From Anaerolineales bacterium (GTDB lineage Bacteria; Chloroflexota; Anaerolineae; Anaerolineales; Villigracilaceae): a stretch of 21,450 nucleotides of DNA. The DNA lies in NCBI GenBank assembly GCA_017882065.1, contig JADGQD010000010.1, forward strand, positions 1-21,450. The letters are read 5' to 3'. The position numbers and the translations under genes are program-made. A model generated the notes under the pieces. The model made no database searches and was not told the origin of the DNA. It saw only the letters and a program-made list of their open reading frames with translations. Shown one piece after another: positions 1-6,569 of this stretch. Each line of letters starts with the position of its first letter. Within the stretch, counting starts at the first letter, position 1.

Positions 1-999
1 CCAAATTTGGATGCCTTGCGGACCGGCGACAAGATGGCCGCCAAACTTATCATTGAAGCCGATCAGGAGGCATTGCGTGCCATCTCGTTGAACAGCCAGA
101 ATCCGCTGGCCTTGGCCTTCTACGCAGAAATCCTCATAGACGAGCAGAAATGGACACAGGCCGAGCAGTATATTCAAAACGCGATTCAACTTGGCCCGCA
201 GGTGATGGATGTTCATCGGGTTTATGGTTATTATCTTGAATCTAACAAGTATTACAGCCAGGCCATCGAAGAATATCAGCAAGCACTGACGATTAATCCG
301 AATCTGACATTCCTGTATATTTCCATCGGGCATAATTACCGCGTACTTGCTAACAGCACTTCCCTCGGGTCCCAGAAGACGGAACTCTACAACCAGGCTT
401 TGGAAAGCTATGCCAAGGCTGTCCGCTTGAACGAACAACTAAAGATCCGCGACCCTTCGCCTTATCTCGCCATTGCCAAAACATATGTCCAGCAGGGCGA
501 ATTCTTCGCGGCCGCCTTGAATGCCCAAAAAGCTGTCGCACGTGATCCATCGAACGCCGACCTTTATGGGCAATTAGGCGGTATTTATAAAGGCGGACGT
601 AATTTTGAATCGGCTATCATCGCCTTGCAATGTGCTGTGGATGGCTGCACGCCAGAAGAATCTTGTCTGGCACGTAATGGCTGCCCGGCGGGAGATGAGG
701 GCGTTACTGTCATCCCTCTTCAACTTTCGCCAAGAAGTGCTATTTATTATCTTGACTATGGCTCTGTGCTGGCGGCTTTCTCTCCCCAGAAGCCCAGTAA
801 CTGTGATGCCGCCGTGAGAGTGCTGACGCAACTCATCCAAACCTATAATACTGACCAGATCATCGTGCGCAATGCCGCAGATGGCCTGTCCATCTGCGCT
901 AACGTCATCGCGGCACAGACACAAACGCCAACGCCGGTTAACATGCCGGCCTCCACGATCATCACCACGCCGACGCCGGTTTACACGCCGCGGCCGTAA
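1..999 (+). CDS. TPR-repeat protein, 5' end outside window
   Basis: The reading frame is open from the first base (P-N-L-D-A-L-R...), so the true start lies upstream. About 332 residues are visible. Helix pairs of tetratricopeptide type follow one another, with TPR signatures such as A-FYAEIL, A-EYQQALTINPN and A-NAQKAVARDPSNADLYGQLGGIY, which suggests a protein-interaction scaffold. Between the last TPR and a final helical part is an insert with four cysteines spaced C-x4-C-x5-C-x5-C (GCTPEESC region). The C-terminus is a Pro/Thr-rich tail (TPTPVNM...TPTPVYTPRP) of the kind used as extracytoplasmic linkers in this genome. Partner and function cannot be told from sequence. No terminator is evident; a repeat element begins about 20 bp after the stop. 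Confidence 0.85.
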   Translation, partial: PNLDALRTGDKMAAKLIIEADQEALRAISLNSQNPLALAFYAEILIDEQKWTQAEQYIQNAIQLGPQVMDVHRVYGYYLESNKYYSQAIEEYQQALTINPNLTFLYISIGHNYRVLANSTSLGSQKTELYNQALESYAKAVRLNEQLKIRDPSPYLAIAKTYVQQGEFFAAALNAQKAVARDPSNADLYGQLGGIYKGGRNFESAIIALQCAVDGCTPEESCLARNGCPAGDEGVTVIPLQLSPRSAIYYLDYGSVLAAFSPQKPSNCDAAVRVLTQLIQTYNTDQIIVRNAADGLSICANVIAAQTQTPTPVNMPASTIITTPTPVYTPRP

Positions 1000-1022
1000 G
1001 GGCATGTAAAGGGTCCGGCCCG

Positions 1023-1185
1023 GTTTTCACAAACTCGGGGTTTGGGGTGTTGGCGTGCGGCTTTGCCGCACGCCAACACCCCAAGATCTTCTTTTTCCCC
1101 GCCTTGGGGCGGGGGTCAGGGAGTGGGGATTACCAGGCTTTCACAGGGTACTGCGTATTTAGCAGTAGACTTTGTGAAGGCCCTG
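1023..1185 (+). mobile_element. MITE-like element, copy 1
   Basis: Non-coding element of about 163 bp, one of three related copies in the window. The left end reads GGTTTTCACAAACTCGGGG and the right end ...GACTTTGTGAAGGCCCTG, forming imperfect terminal inverted repeats. It contains an 18-bp perfect hairpin (arms 1044-1061 and 1065-1082), an AGATCTTCTT block, a GC-rich hairpin (CCCCGCCttGGGGCGGGG), and a terminal module with the nested palindrome ACTGC...GCAGT. The sequence AAGGGTCCGGCCCG stands at 1009-1022 and again at 1186-1199, as a 14-bp direct repeat flanking the element. It lacks two middle hairpins present in copy 2. It carries no transposase; a parent transposon elsewhere would have to mobilise it. 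Confidence 0.75.
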
Positions 1186-1243
1186 AAGGGTCCGGCCCGC
1201 AGCGGGGGAATATCAGAGTTTTGTTAAACATCACAACGCACTC

Positions 1244-1272
1244 TTGACGACAATCCATAAGTCTTGTATGAT
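1244..1272 (+). promoter_or_regulatory. groESL promoter (sigma70-type)
   Basis: TTGACG (1244-1249), a 17-bp spacer and TATGAT (1267-1272) form a good vegetative promoter. The expected transcription start near 1279 falls at the beginning of the CIRCE operator, the usual arrangement for HrcA repression. Confidence 0.8.
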
Positions 1273-1277
1273 AACAA

Positions 1278-1304
1278 TTAGCACTCAGCATGCTGGAGTG
1301 CTAA
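1278..1304 (+). promoter_or_regulatory. CIRCE operator (HrcA binding site)
   Basis: A perfect CIRCE inverted repeat is visible: TTAGCACTC, nine bases, GAGTGCTAA. HrcA binds this element and represses groESL and dnaK operons until heat shock. Here it overlaps the predicted transcription start and sits 33 bp before the groES ATG. The hrcA gene is not in the window. Confidence 0.95.
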
Positions 1305-1337
1305 ATTGGATGCAATTCACTATTTCAGGAGGCATAT

Positions 1338-1634
1338 ATGAAACTTAATCTCAAACCTTTGGGCAGTCGTGCGGTGATCGATCCCATCGAGCAGGAAGAC
1401 ATCACCGCGGGTGGCATCGTGCTCCCGGAAACGGCCAAAGAAAAACCCCAACAGGGCAACGTTCTGGCAATCGGCCCCGGCGACCGCGACGAAGATGGAA
1501 AGCGTATCGCCATGGACGTAGCCGTAGGCGACAAAGTCTTGTACGCCAAGTATTCCGGCACTGAAATCAAAATGGATGGCAAAAAACTGCTCATCCTGCG
1601 CGAGAGTGACATCCTCGCCATCGTTAAGAAATAA
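1338..1634 (+). CDS. groES: co-chaperonin GroES
   Basis: A 98-residue protein of normal GroES length, starting at an ATG eight bases after AGGAGG. It shows the GroES fold signatures LKPLGSRAVI near the N-terminus, the mobile-loop region EQEDITAGGIVLPETAKEKPQ (about residues 16-36), VLAIGPGDRDEDGK, GDKVLYAKYSGTEIKMDGK and the C-terminal LILRESDILAIV. The heptameric lid caps the GroEL chamber during ATP-driven folding in the cytoplasm. It is the first gene of the operon, with groEL starting 21 bp after its stop. Expression should be controlled by the upstream CIRCE element and promoter. Nothing is unusual in the sequence. Confidence 0.97.
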   Translation: MKLNLKPLGSRAVIDPIEQEDITAGGIVLPETAKEKPQQGNVLAIGPGDRDEDGKRIAMDVAVGDKVLYAKYSGTEIKMDGKKLLILRESDILAIVKK

Positions 1635-1655
1635 ATCTAATTGGAGGAATGAAAT

Positions 1656-3299
1656 ATGGCTGCAAAACAACTCGTCTTTTCCGAAGACGCCCGTCGTCGG
1701 CTTCAGCAAGGTATTGACGTGGTCGCCAATGCTGTTGGCACCACCCTCGGTCCCAAGGGCCGCAACGTAGCCCTCGATCGCAAGTTTGGCTCCCCCACCA
1801 TCACCCACGACGGCGTGACGGTTGCCAAGGAAATCGAACTCGAAGACCCCTTTGCCAATATGGGCGCGCAGCTTCTTAAGGAAGCCGCCACCAAAACCAA
1901 TGACATCGCCGGTGATGGTACCACCACCTCCACCGTTCTGGCGCACGCTATCGTCACCGAAGGCTTGAAGAACCTGGCCGCGGGTGCCAACCCGATGCGC
2001 CTGAAACTTGGCATCAGCCAGGGTGTGGAAACGGTCGTGGCTGCCCTGCGCAAGATGTCCCAAAAGATCGAGACTAAAGAAGAAATCGCCTCAGTCGCCA
2101 CCAACTCCGCCGCTGACCCCGAAATCGGCAAACTGATCGCCGACGTGATGGACAAAGTCGGCAAAGACGGCGTCATCACCGTTGAAGAGTCAAAGTCCCT
2201 GCAATTCGAGACCGAATACGTCGAAGGTATGCAGTTCGACCGCGGTTACATTTCGGCCTACTTCATCACCGACCCCGAACACATGGAAGCGGTGATCCCT
2301 GAACCTTACATCCTTATCTACGACAAGAAAATCTCCGCTGCCCAGGACATCGTCCCGGTACTGGAAAAACTCGTCCAGATTGGCAAGCGTGACCTGGTCA
2401 TCATCGCCGAAGATATTGACGGCGAAGCTCTGGCGACCCTCGTGCTGAACAAACTGCGCGGCATGTTGAACGTGCTGGCCGTCAAGGCCCCGGGCTTCGG
2501 CGACCGCCGCAAGGCCATGATGCAAGACATCGCTGCCCTGACCGGTGGTCAGGTTATCTCCGAAGAGACCGGCCGCAAGCTCGAAACCACCACCCTGCAA
2601 GACCTCGGCAAAGCCGAGAAAGTGGTCACCGACAAAGACAACACCACTATCGTCGGCGGCAAGGGCGAGAAAGCCCAGATCAAGGGCCGCATCGAGCAGA
2701 TCCGCGTCGAGATCGACAAGAGTACCAGCGACTACGACAAAGAGAAACTCCAGGAGCGCCTGGCCAAACTCTCCGGCGGCGTTGCCATCATCCGTGTTGG
2801 CGCAGCCACCGAGACCGAACTCAAAGAGAAGAAACACCGCGTCGAAGATGCCCTCTCCGCCACCCGCGCTGCCATTGAAGAAGGCATTGTCCCCGGCGGT
2901 GAAATCGTCTTCATCAATGCTGTCGCGGCTCTTGATAAGGTCAAGATGACCGGCGACGACGAAACCATCGGCGTTGCCATTGTCCGCAAGGCGCTTGAAG
3001 CCCCCATCCGCAAACTGGCTGAGAACGCCGGTCAGGATGGCGCGGTCATTATCGAGAACGTCCGTCGCCTCGCCAAGGAACAGGGTAACAAACACATCGG
3101 CTACAATGTCATTACCGGCGAATACTGTGACATGCTCAAGGTTGGCGTGATTGACCCGCTGAAGGTCGTACGCGGCGCTCTCGAGAACGCCGCATCCATT
3201 GCCGCCATGATCCTGACCACCGAGTGCCTCATCACCGACGTCCCAGAAAAAGACAAACCCTCCCCAATGCCCCCCGGCGGCGGCGGAATGGATTACTAA
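1656..3299 (+). CDS. groEL: chaperonin GroEL
   Basis: Full-length chaperonin of 547 residues, with start ATG preceded by TTGGAGGAATGAAAT. Diagnostic stretches are LGPKGRNVALDRKFGSPTI and THDGVTVAKEIELEDPF near the ATP site, AGDGTTTSTVLA with the catalytic aspartate, the apical domain with YFITDPEHMEAV and IIAEDIDGEALATLVLNKLRG, and the return to the equatorial domain in VEDALSATRAAIEEGIVPGGE. The C-terminus, PMPPGGGGMDY, is a short variant of the usual Gly-Met-rich tail. It folds non-native proteins in a double-ring chamber with GroES. It is the second and last gene of a CIRCE-controlled operon, followed by a stable hairpin at 3314. Confidence 0.98.
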   Translation: MAAKQLVFSEDARRRLQQGIDVVANAVGTTLGPKGRNVALDRKFGSPTITHDGVTVAKEIELEDPFANMGAQLLKEAATKTNDIAGDGTTTSTVLAHAIVTEGLKNLAAGANPMRLKLGISQGVETVVAALRKMSQKIETKEEIASVATNSAADPEIGKLIADVMDKVGKDGVITVEESKSLQFETEYVEGMQFDRGYISAYFITDPEHMEAVIPEPYILIYDKKISAAQDIVPVLEKLVQIGKRDLVIIAEDIDGEALATLVLNKLRGMLNVLAVKAPGFGDRRKAMMQDIAALTGGQVISEETGRKLETTTLQDLGKAEKVVTDKDNTTIVGGKGEKAQIKGRIEQIRVEIDKSTSDYDKEKLQERLAKLSGGVAIIRVGAATETELKEKKHRVEDALSATRAAIEEGIVPGGEIVFINAVAALDKVKMTGDDETIGVAIVRKALEAPIRKLAENAGQDGAVIIENVRRLAKEQGNKHIGYNVITGEYCDMLKVGVIDPLKVVRGALENAASIAAMILTTECLITDVPEKDKPSPMPPGGGGMDY

Positions 3300-3313
3300 A
3301 CCACGTTACCCTT

Positions 3314-3341
3314 GTAAGGGCGACCAGCCGGTCGCCCTTAC
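3314..3341 (+). terminator. hairpin after groEL
   Basis: GTAAGGGCGACC-agcc-GGTCGCCCTTAC gives a perfect 12-bp stem 14 bp after the groEL stop. The trailing sequence (ACTTTAAATT) is only moderately T-rich, so termination may be partial. The GTA(A/G)GGGCGACC arm resembles other dispersed palindromes in this window. Confidence 0.6.
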
Positions 3342-3353
3342 ACTTTAAATTGG

Positions 3354-3359
3354 TATAAT
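3354..3359 (+). promoter_or_regulatory. -10 box close to a start codon
   Basis: A perfect TATAAT in the context TTGGTATAATC lies only 8 bp before the ATG at 3368, with no Shine-Dalgarno sequence between them. Transcription from it would begin at or next to the ATG, giving a leaderless mRNA. No convincing -35 box is seen. Confidence 0.45.
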
Positions 3360-3367
3360 CTTGACCA

Positions 3368-4267
3368 ATGACTCCCTCAATTCCGAAACAGTTCCTTGCT
3401 CCCATAACGTTTCTCTTCGCCATGGCCCTTGCCGCCTGCGGGCTGGACCTTGGGCTTGCTCCTGCTTTTGCTCCTACTCCTACTCTTGCGCTGATTCCAA
3501 CGCCGACCGAGACTCCGGTTCCACCGGCGGTCAGCATCAACGGAGAAGACATTTCTGCTGCTGAATTCGAGGCCGAACTGGCTCGTTATCAGCAGGCCCA
3601 GGCCAGCCTGGGGAATACCGTTAGCCTGGAGACGGCCACCCAGGCTGTTTTAAACGATATGGTTAATACCCTCCTGCTGGAGCAGGGCGCGGCTGCCTAC
3701 AGTTTTGTTGTGGATGATGCGACGGTGCAGAGTCGGATTGACGCTCTGACTGCCCAGGTGGGGGGTCCGGATGCGCTGGCGGCCTGGGAATCTGCTCATG
3801 GGTACACCGACGCAGATTTCCGGTTCGTGTTGCGCCGCCAGATCGCCGCCGCCTGGATGCGCGACCAGATTGCCGCGTCTGTCTCCACCACTGCCGAGCA
3901 GGTACACGTTAAACAGATTTTGCTCTATAATGCAGATGAAGCGCAACAAGCGCTCGGTTATTTACAAGCCGGCTGGAATTTCAACGATCTGGCTGCCCAA
4001 TATGATCCGGTGACAAAAGGCGAGTTAGGCTGGTTCCCGCGTGGCTATCTTCCCGCCCCGGCCATTGAAGATGCGGCTTATGCCCTCCAGCCTGGCCAGT
4101 ACAGTGCTATTGTCCAGGACGAGGCCGGATATCACATCCTGTATGTTGTGGAACGTGACCCCGCTCGCCTGCTTTCGCCGGACGCCCTGTTGACCCTCCA
4201 GGAACGCGCTGTGCAAACCTGGCTGACCCAACGACGGAATGAGAGTACAATTCTCTTTGCGCCCTGA
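3368..4267 (+). CDS. PpiC/SurA-like peptidyl-prolyl isomerase lipoprotein
   Basis: 299 residues. The N-terminus is a lipoprotein signal with hydrophobic stretch FLFAMALAAC; the lipobox LAAC puts the lipidated cysteine at residue 24. A Pro/Thr linker follows (about 30-53). A SurA-N-like helical region covers about 53-175 (SINGEDISAAEFEAELARYQ, MVNTLLLEQGAA). A parvulin rotamase domain covers about 178-265, with VHVKQILLYNADEA, FNDLAAQYDP, GELGWFPRGYLPAPAIEDAAYAL and GYHILYVVERD. Family knowledge indicates a membrane-tethered foldase that helps exported proteins fold by prolyl isomerisation. It probably has its own -10 box at 3354 and may be cotranscribed with the gene starting at 4289, 21 bp after its stop. 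Confidence 0.85.
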   Translation: MTPSIPKQFLAPITFLFAMALAACGLDLGLAPAFAPTPTLALIPTPTETPVPPAVSINGEDISAAEFEAELARYQQAQASLGNTVSLETATQAVLNDMVNTLLLEQGAAAYSFVVDDATVQSRIDALTAQVGGPDALAAWESAHGYTDADFRFVLRRQIAAAWMRDQIAASVSTTAEQVHVKQILLYNADEAQQALGYLQAGWNFNDLAAQYDPVTKGELGWFPRGYLPAPAIEDAAYALQPGQYSAIVQDEAGYHILYVVERDPARLLSPDALLTLQERAVQTWLTQRRNESTILFAP

Positions 4268-4288
4268 TGTGTGATGGGAGAATGATAT

Positions 4289-5056
4289 ATGGACAATTTT
4301 GAACTCAAGCCCGAACGGAAGAAGGTCAACCTGAAATCGCTGGTTTGGAATATCCTGACCGTGGGTGTGTTGCTGGGTATCTGTTGCCTGGCATTCTATT
4401 TCATGGCCATCTTCAACAACCCGAACTCGCCCCTCAATCCCTTTCCCCCCCTTGCGCCGGTCCCCACTCTCTATCAGACGGTCACTCCCACCCAGACAAT
4501 CACTCCCACAAGCACCATTATGGCTCTACCCAACACCTGGACTCCTACCACGACGATCCAGCCTTCGCCCTCCCGCACCAAAGCCCCCACCTGGACATTG
4601 CTCCCTCAGATGATTACTCCATCCGTTACACCTACCCCCATCATCACGCCCACTGAATCCACACCGATTAAAACTTCCACTCCCATGTCCGTTTCGGCGA
4701 AGATCACTTACATGGCGAGTACAGACTTCCATCCAGATAAAAATTGTGATTGGTTGGGTGTAGCCGGGAAAGTGTTGGGGACTGACGGCAAACCGCTTCA
4801 ATTCCAGGCGATTCAACTGGGCGGCACTTTGGACGGCAAGGCTATCAGTCTCGTTACTTTGAGTGGAGACTCTCTGGCATATGGCCAGTCTGGTTTTGAA
4901 CTGATCCTCAGCGATCATCCCATCGCTTCCACCCAGACGCTCTGGATTCAGCTATTGGACAACACCGCCAAACCGTTGACCGACAGGATTTATTTTGACA
5001 CCTACGTCGGGTGCACCCAGAACTTGGTGATGGTGGTCTTTACCAAGACTCGCTAA
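4289..5056 (+). CDS. membrane-anchored protein with Pro/Thr linker, unknown function
   Basis: 255 residues, not recognised as a named family. A short basic cytoplasmic start (PERKKVNLK) is followed by one transmembrane segment (about 19-42) and a long Pro/Thr/Ser-rich linker (about 50-132). The C-terminal globular domain (about 133-255) has DKNCDWLGVAGKVLGTDGKP and ends YVGCTQNLVMVVFTKTR. The two cysteines, about residues 153 and 242, could form a disulfide outside the cell. The V-x-G-K-V-x-x-x-x-G-K-P pattern recalls carboxypeptidase-regulatory-like beta-sandwich domains; this is inference only. A GGGAG ribosome site lies before the ATG. It follows the SurA-like lipoprotein in the same direction and precedes a strong terminator, so the pair likely forms an operon acting at the cell surface. 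Confidence 0.75.
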   Translation: MDNFELKPERKKVNLKSLVWNILTVGVLLGICCLAFYFMAIFNNPNSPLNPFPPLAPVPTLYQTVTPTQTITPTSTIMALPNTWTPTTTIQPSPSRTKAPTWTLLPQMITPSVTPTPIITPTESTPIKTSTPMSVSAKITYMASTDFHPDKNCDWLGVAGKVLGTDGKPLQFQAIQLGGTLDGKAISLVTLSGDSLAYGQSGFELILSDHPIASTQTLWIQLLDNTAKPLTDRIYFDTYVGCTQNLVMVVFTKTR

Positions 5057-5076
5057 TGGCACCGATTAAATAAAAG

Positions 5077-5104
5077 AAGAACGCGGCTCATCGGCCGCGT
5101 TCTT
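5077..5104. terminator. bidirectional intrinsic terminator
   Basis: AAGAACGCGG-ctcatcgg-CCGCGTTCTT is a perfect 10-bp stem, with A-rich sequence on the left (AAATAAAAG) and ATTAATTATT on the right. It lies between the plus-strand gene ending at 5056 and the minus-strand aminotransferase ending at 5224, so it can serve both. Confidence 0.75.
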
Positions 5105-5118
5105 ATTAATTATTGATG

Positions 5119-5190
5119 TTACGCATCGTCCCGCAGGTTTGGGCAGAAAGAGAGCCTGAATTACGGGAACCTGCGGGACGTTTTGCGTAA
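5119..5190. repeat. 72-bp long inverted repeat
   Basis: Left arm TTACGCATCGTCCCGCAGGTT (5119-5139) pairs with right arm AACCTGCGGGACG plus TTTTGCGTAA (5168-5190). The only defect is a small internal asymmetry (TC opposite AAA), and the loop is 28 bp. It sits directly downstream of the aminotransferase gene (minus) and next to a conventional terminator, so a second terminator is not obviously needed. It looks like a small palindromic dispersed repeat; only one copy is present here. Confidence 0.7.
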
Positions 5191-5223
5191 GGTGAGTTAA
5201 TTATTCGGAGACTGTATTGTAAG

Positions 5224-6141
5224 CTAGACCGCCACATTCCAATGAGCGTACTTGGGATTGTTGCCTCGCGCTACCTCCAGGAATAACTTGCGCAGTTGCT
5301 CGCCAATGGGTCCCATCACACCTTTTCCGATCGGACGATAATCCACTTTTGTTACCACGGTTACTTGCGCGGCAGTGCCGGTCAGGAACAACTCTTCGCA
5401 GATGTAGACTTCCGTGCGGTCAATGGGACGTTCGACCGTCGTCAGCCCCAGTTCGTTCTTGGCAAGTTCCATCACCGAACGGCGGGTGATGCCCTCCAGA
5501 ATGTTGTCTGTCACCGGCGGGGTGACCAGGAACCCGTCGCGCACCATGAAGATATTCATGGCACTGCCCTCGGTCAGGTGGCCTTCCTGGGTCAGAACCA
5601 GTGCCTCATCGAAACCGGCACGCGCCGCATCGGTCTTGATCAGCGCCGAACTGGCATATGCGCCGCTGATCTTGCCACGCGCCGGGATCATGTTATCGTC
5701 AATGCGCCGCCATGAAGAAATCGTCACGTGGGCGCTTGTATCGTTCTTGATGTACTGGCCGAACGGCAGGGCGAAAATGGTCAGATCCTCTTTCAAGTCG
5801 TGCAGGCGTACACCGATCCCTTCCTCCGCTTTATATGCCAGCGGTCGGATGTAGATATTCTGCCGGTAGTCATCCCGGCGTAGCAGTTCGAGGGTCAGGT
5901 CCGTCAGGCTTTCGGGGGTGTGTTCGAATTCCATGCATAGTAACCGGCACGAATTCAGGAAACGGCGGTAGTGGTCGAGGGGACGAAAAACGAAGAGGCG
6001 TTTCTTCTCTTCGTTCCAGTAGCCGCGCAAGCCGCCGAAAACAGCGGTGCCGTAATTGAGCGCATGTGTGGCAACTCCGACTTTCGCCTCAGAGTAGGGG
6101 ACAATCTTGCCCTGGAAATACGCGTTCTTGGGTAGATCCAC
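5224..6141 (-). CDS. ilvE: branched-chain amino acid aminotransferase (class IV)
   Basis: PLP-dependent fold-type IV aminotransferase of about 305 residues, which transfers the amino group between Val/Ile/Leu and 2-oxoglutarate. Visible motifs are HALNYGTAVFGGLRGYW, FRPLDHYRRFLNS, IYIRPLAYKAEEG and IPARGKISGAYASSALIKTDA, whose ARGK lysine is the expected Schiff-base residue (about K157). EGSAMNIFMVRDG, ILEGITRRSVMELAKNELG and LFLTGTAAQVTVV follow. I chose the GTG at 6141 because AAGGAGG (6155-6149) is 7 nt upstream of it. The in-frame TTG at 6147 is only one base from that site. It is a single gene with its own -10 box. D-amino-acid or aminodeoxychorismate activities are related alternatives, but the sequence fits IlvE best. 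Confidence 0.92.
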   Translation of the reverse strand: MDLPKNAYFQGKIVPYSEAKVGVATHALNYGTAVFGGLRGYWNEEKKRLFVFRPLDHYRRFLNSCRLLCMEFEHTPESLTDLTLELLRRDDYRQNIYIRPLAYKAEEGIGVRLHDLKEDLTIFALPFGQYIKNDTSAHVTISSWRRIDDNMIPARGKISGAYASSALIKTDAARAGFDEALVLTQEGHLTEGSAMNIFMVRDGFLVTPPVTDNILEGITRRSVMELAKNELGLTTVERPIDRTEVYICEELFLTGTAAQVTVVTKVDYRPIGKGVMGPIGEQLRKLFLEVARGNNPKYAHWNVAV

Positions 6142-6168
6142 AGACAATCCTCCTTGATATGAAATTGG

Positions 6169-6528
6169 GTGCGGACATTATACCGCCTCTTTCTGGACCT
6201 GCTGTGTGCTGCGCACTGGTGCGGGAGTGACACTGTTTTTCCTGGTGACGATGCTCTGCGTCGTCACCCCCCGGCGGCAGGACACCGAGCGTCCGCGAGC
6301 CCATTCCGAAGCAGTAAAACCCTCCCCGCCCAGCGTAAAAAACTGGAAGACATCCTGCGCTATGTGGTCTGTGATTTCGAACCGGGGAAACCCTACAGCG
6401 AGAAGCAGGTCAAAGAAACCCTGTCTCGTTATCCCATAGATACCACCTCCTTGCGGCGTGAACTGGTGGGAACAAAGTTGATGGAACGCGAAGGCGGAGG
6501 GGGAGAGTACTGGCGGACTGACAAATAA
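6169..6528 (+). CDS. DUF2087-domain ORF, start uncertain, possibly truncated
   Basis: The last roughly 65 residues match the DUF2087 pattern: TLPAQRKKLEDILRYV, FEPGKPYSEKQVKETLSRY, DTTSLRRELVGTKLMEREGGGGEYWR. Such domains are small winged-helix-like units found alone or at the end of transcriptional regulators, suggesting nucleic-acid binding. The preceding 55 residues are Cys/His/Arg/Pro-rich and look non-coding. The only conventional start in frame is a GTG at 6169 that lies opposite the ilvE promoter and has no ribosome site. Either the gene has lost its N-terminus or translation starts at an unusual codon such as CTG. A good terminator follows at 6534, which argues that it was once, or still is, expressed. 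Confidence 0.5.
   Translation: MRTLYRLFLDLLCAAHWCGSDTVFPGDDALRRHPPAAGHRASASPFRSSKTLPAQRKKLEDILRYVVCDFEPGKPYSEKQVKETLSRYPIDTTSLRRELVGTKLMEREGGGGEYWRTDK
6177..6182 (-). promoter_or_regulatory. -10 box of the aminotransferase gene
   Basis: TATAAT in context GGCGGTATAATGTCC on the minus strand, about 36 bp upstream of the chosen ilvE start and upstream of its AAGGAGG site. No good -35 hexamer is present at the usual spacing. Confidence 0.5.
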
Positions 6529-6533
6529 CTTAT

Positions 6534-6568
6534 CGGGGCGACCAATTGGTTGCCCCGACTTTTTTTAT
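6534..6568 (+). terminator. intrinsic terminator
   Basis: CGGGGCGACC-aatt-GGTTGCCCCG (one G-U pair) is followed by ACTTTTTTTATTT. This is a standard rho-independent terminator for the plus-strand DUF2087 ORF. Its right edge abuts the end of the convergent DUF711 gene. Confidence 0.85.
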
Positions 6569-6569
6569 T

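Noticed and set aside
1042..1247. Small plus-strand ORFs over element copy 1
   Set aside because: They cover the hairpins of the repeat element, have no ribosome site, and the corresponding frames are not kept in copies 2 and 3.
1320..3095. Long minus-strand ORFs opposite groES/groEL
   Set aside because: They lie entirely antisense to GroES and GroEL, with Gly/Asp/Phe-rich shadow composition.
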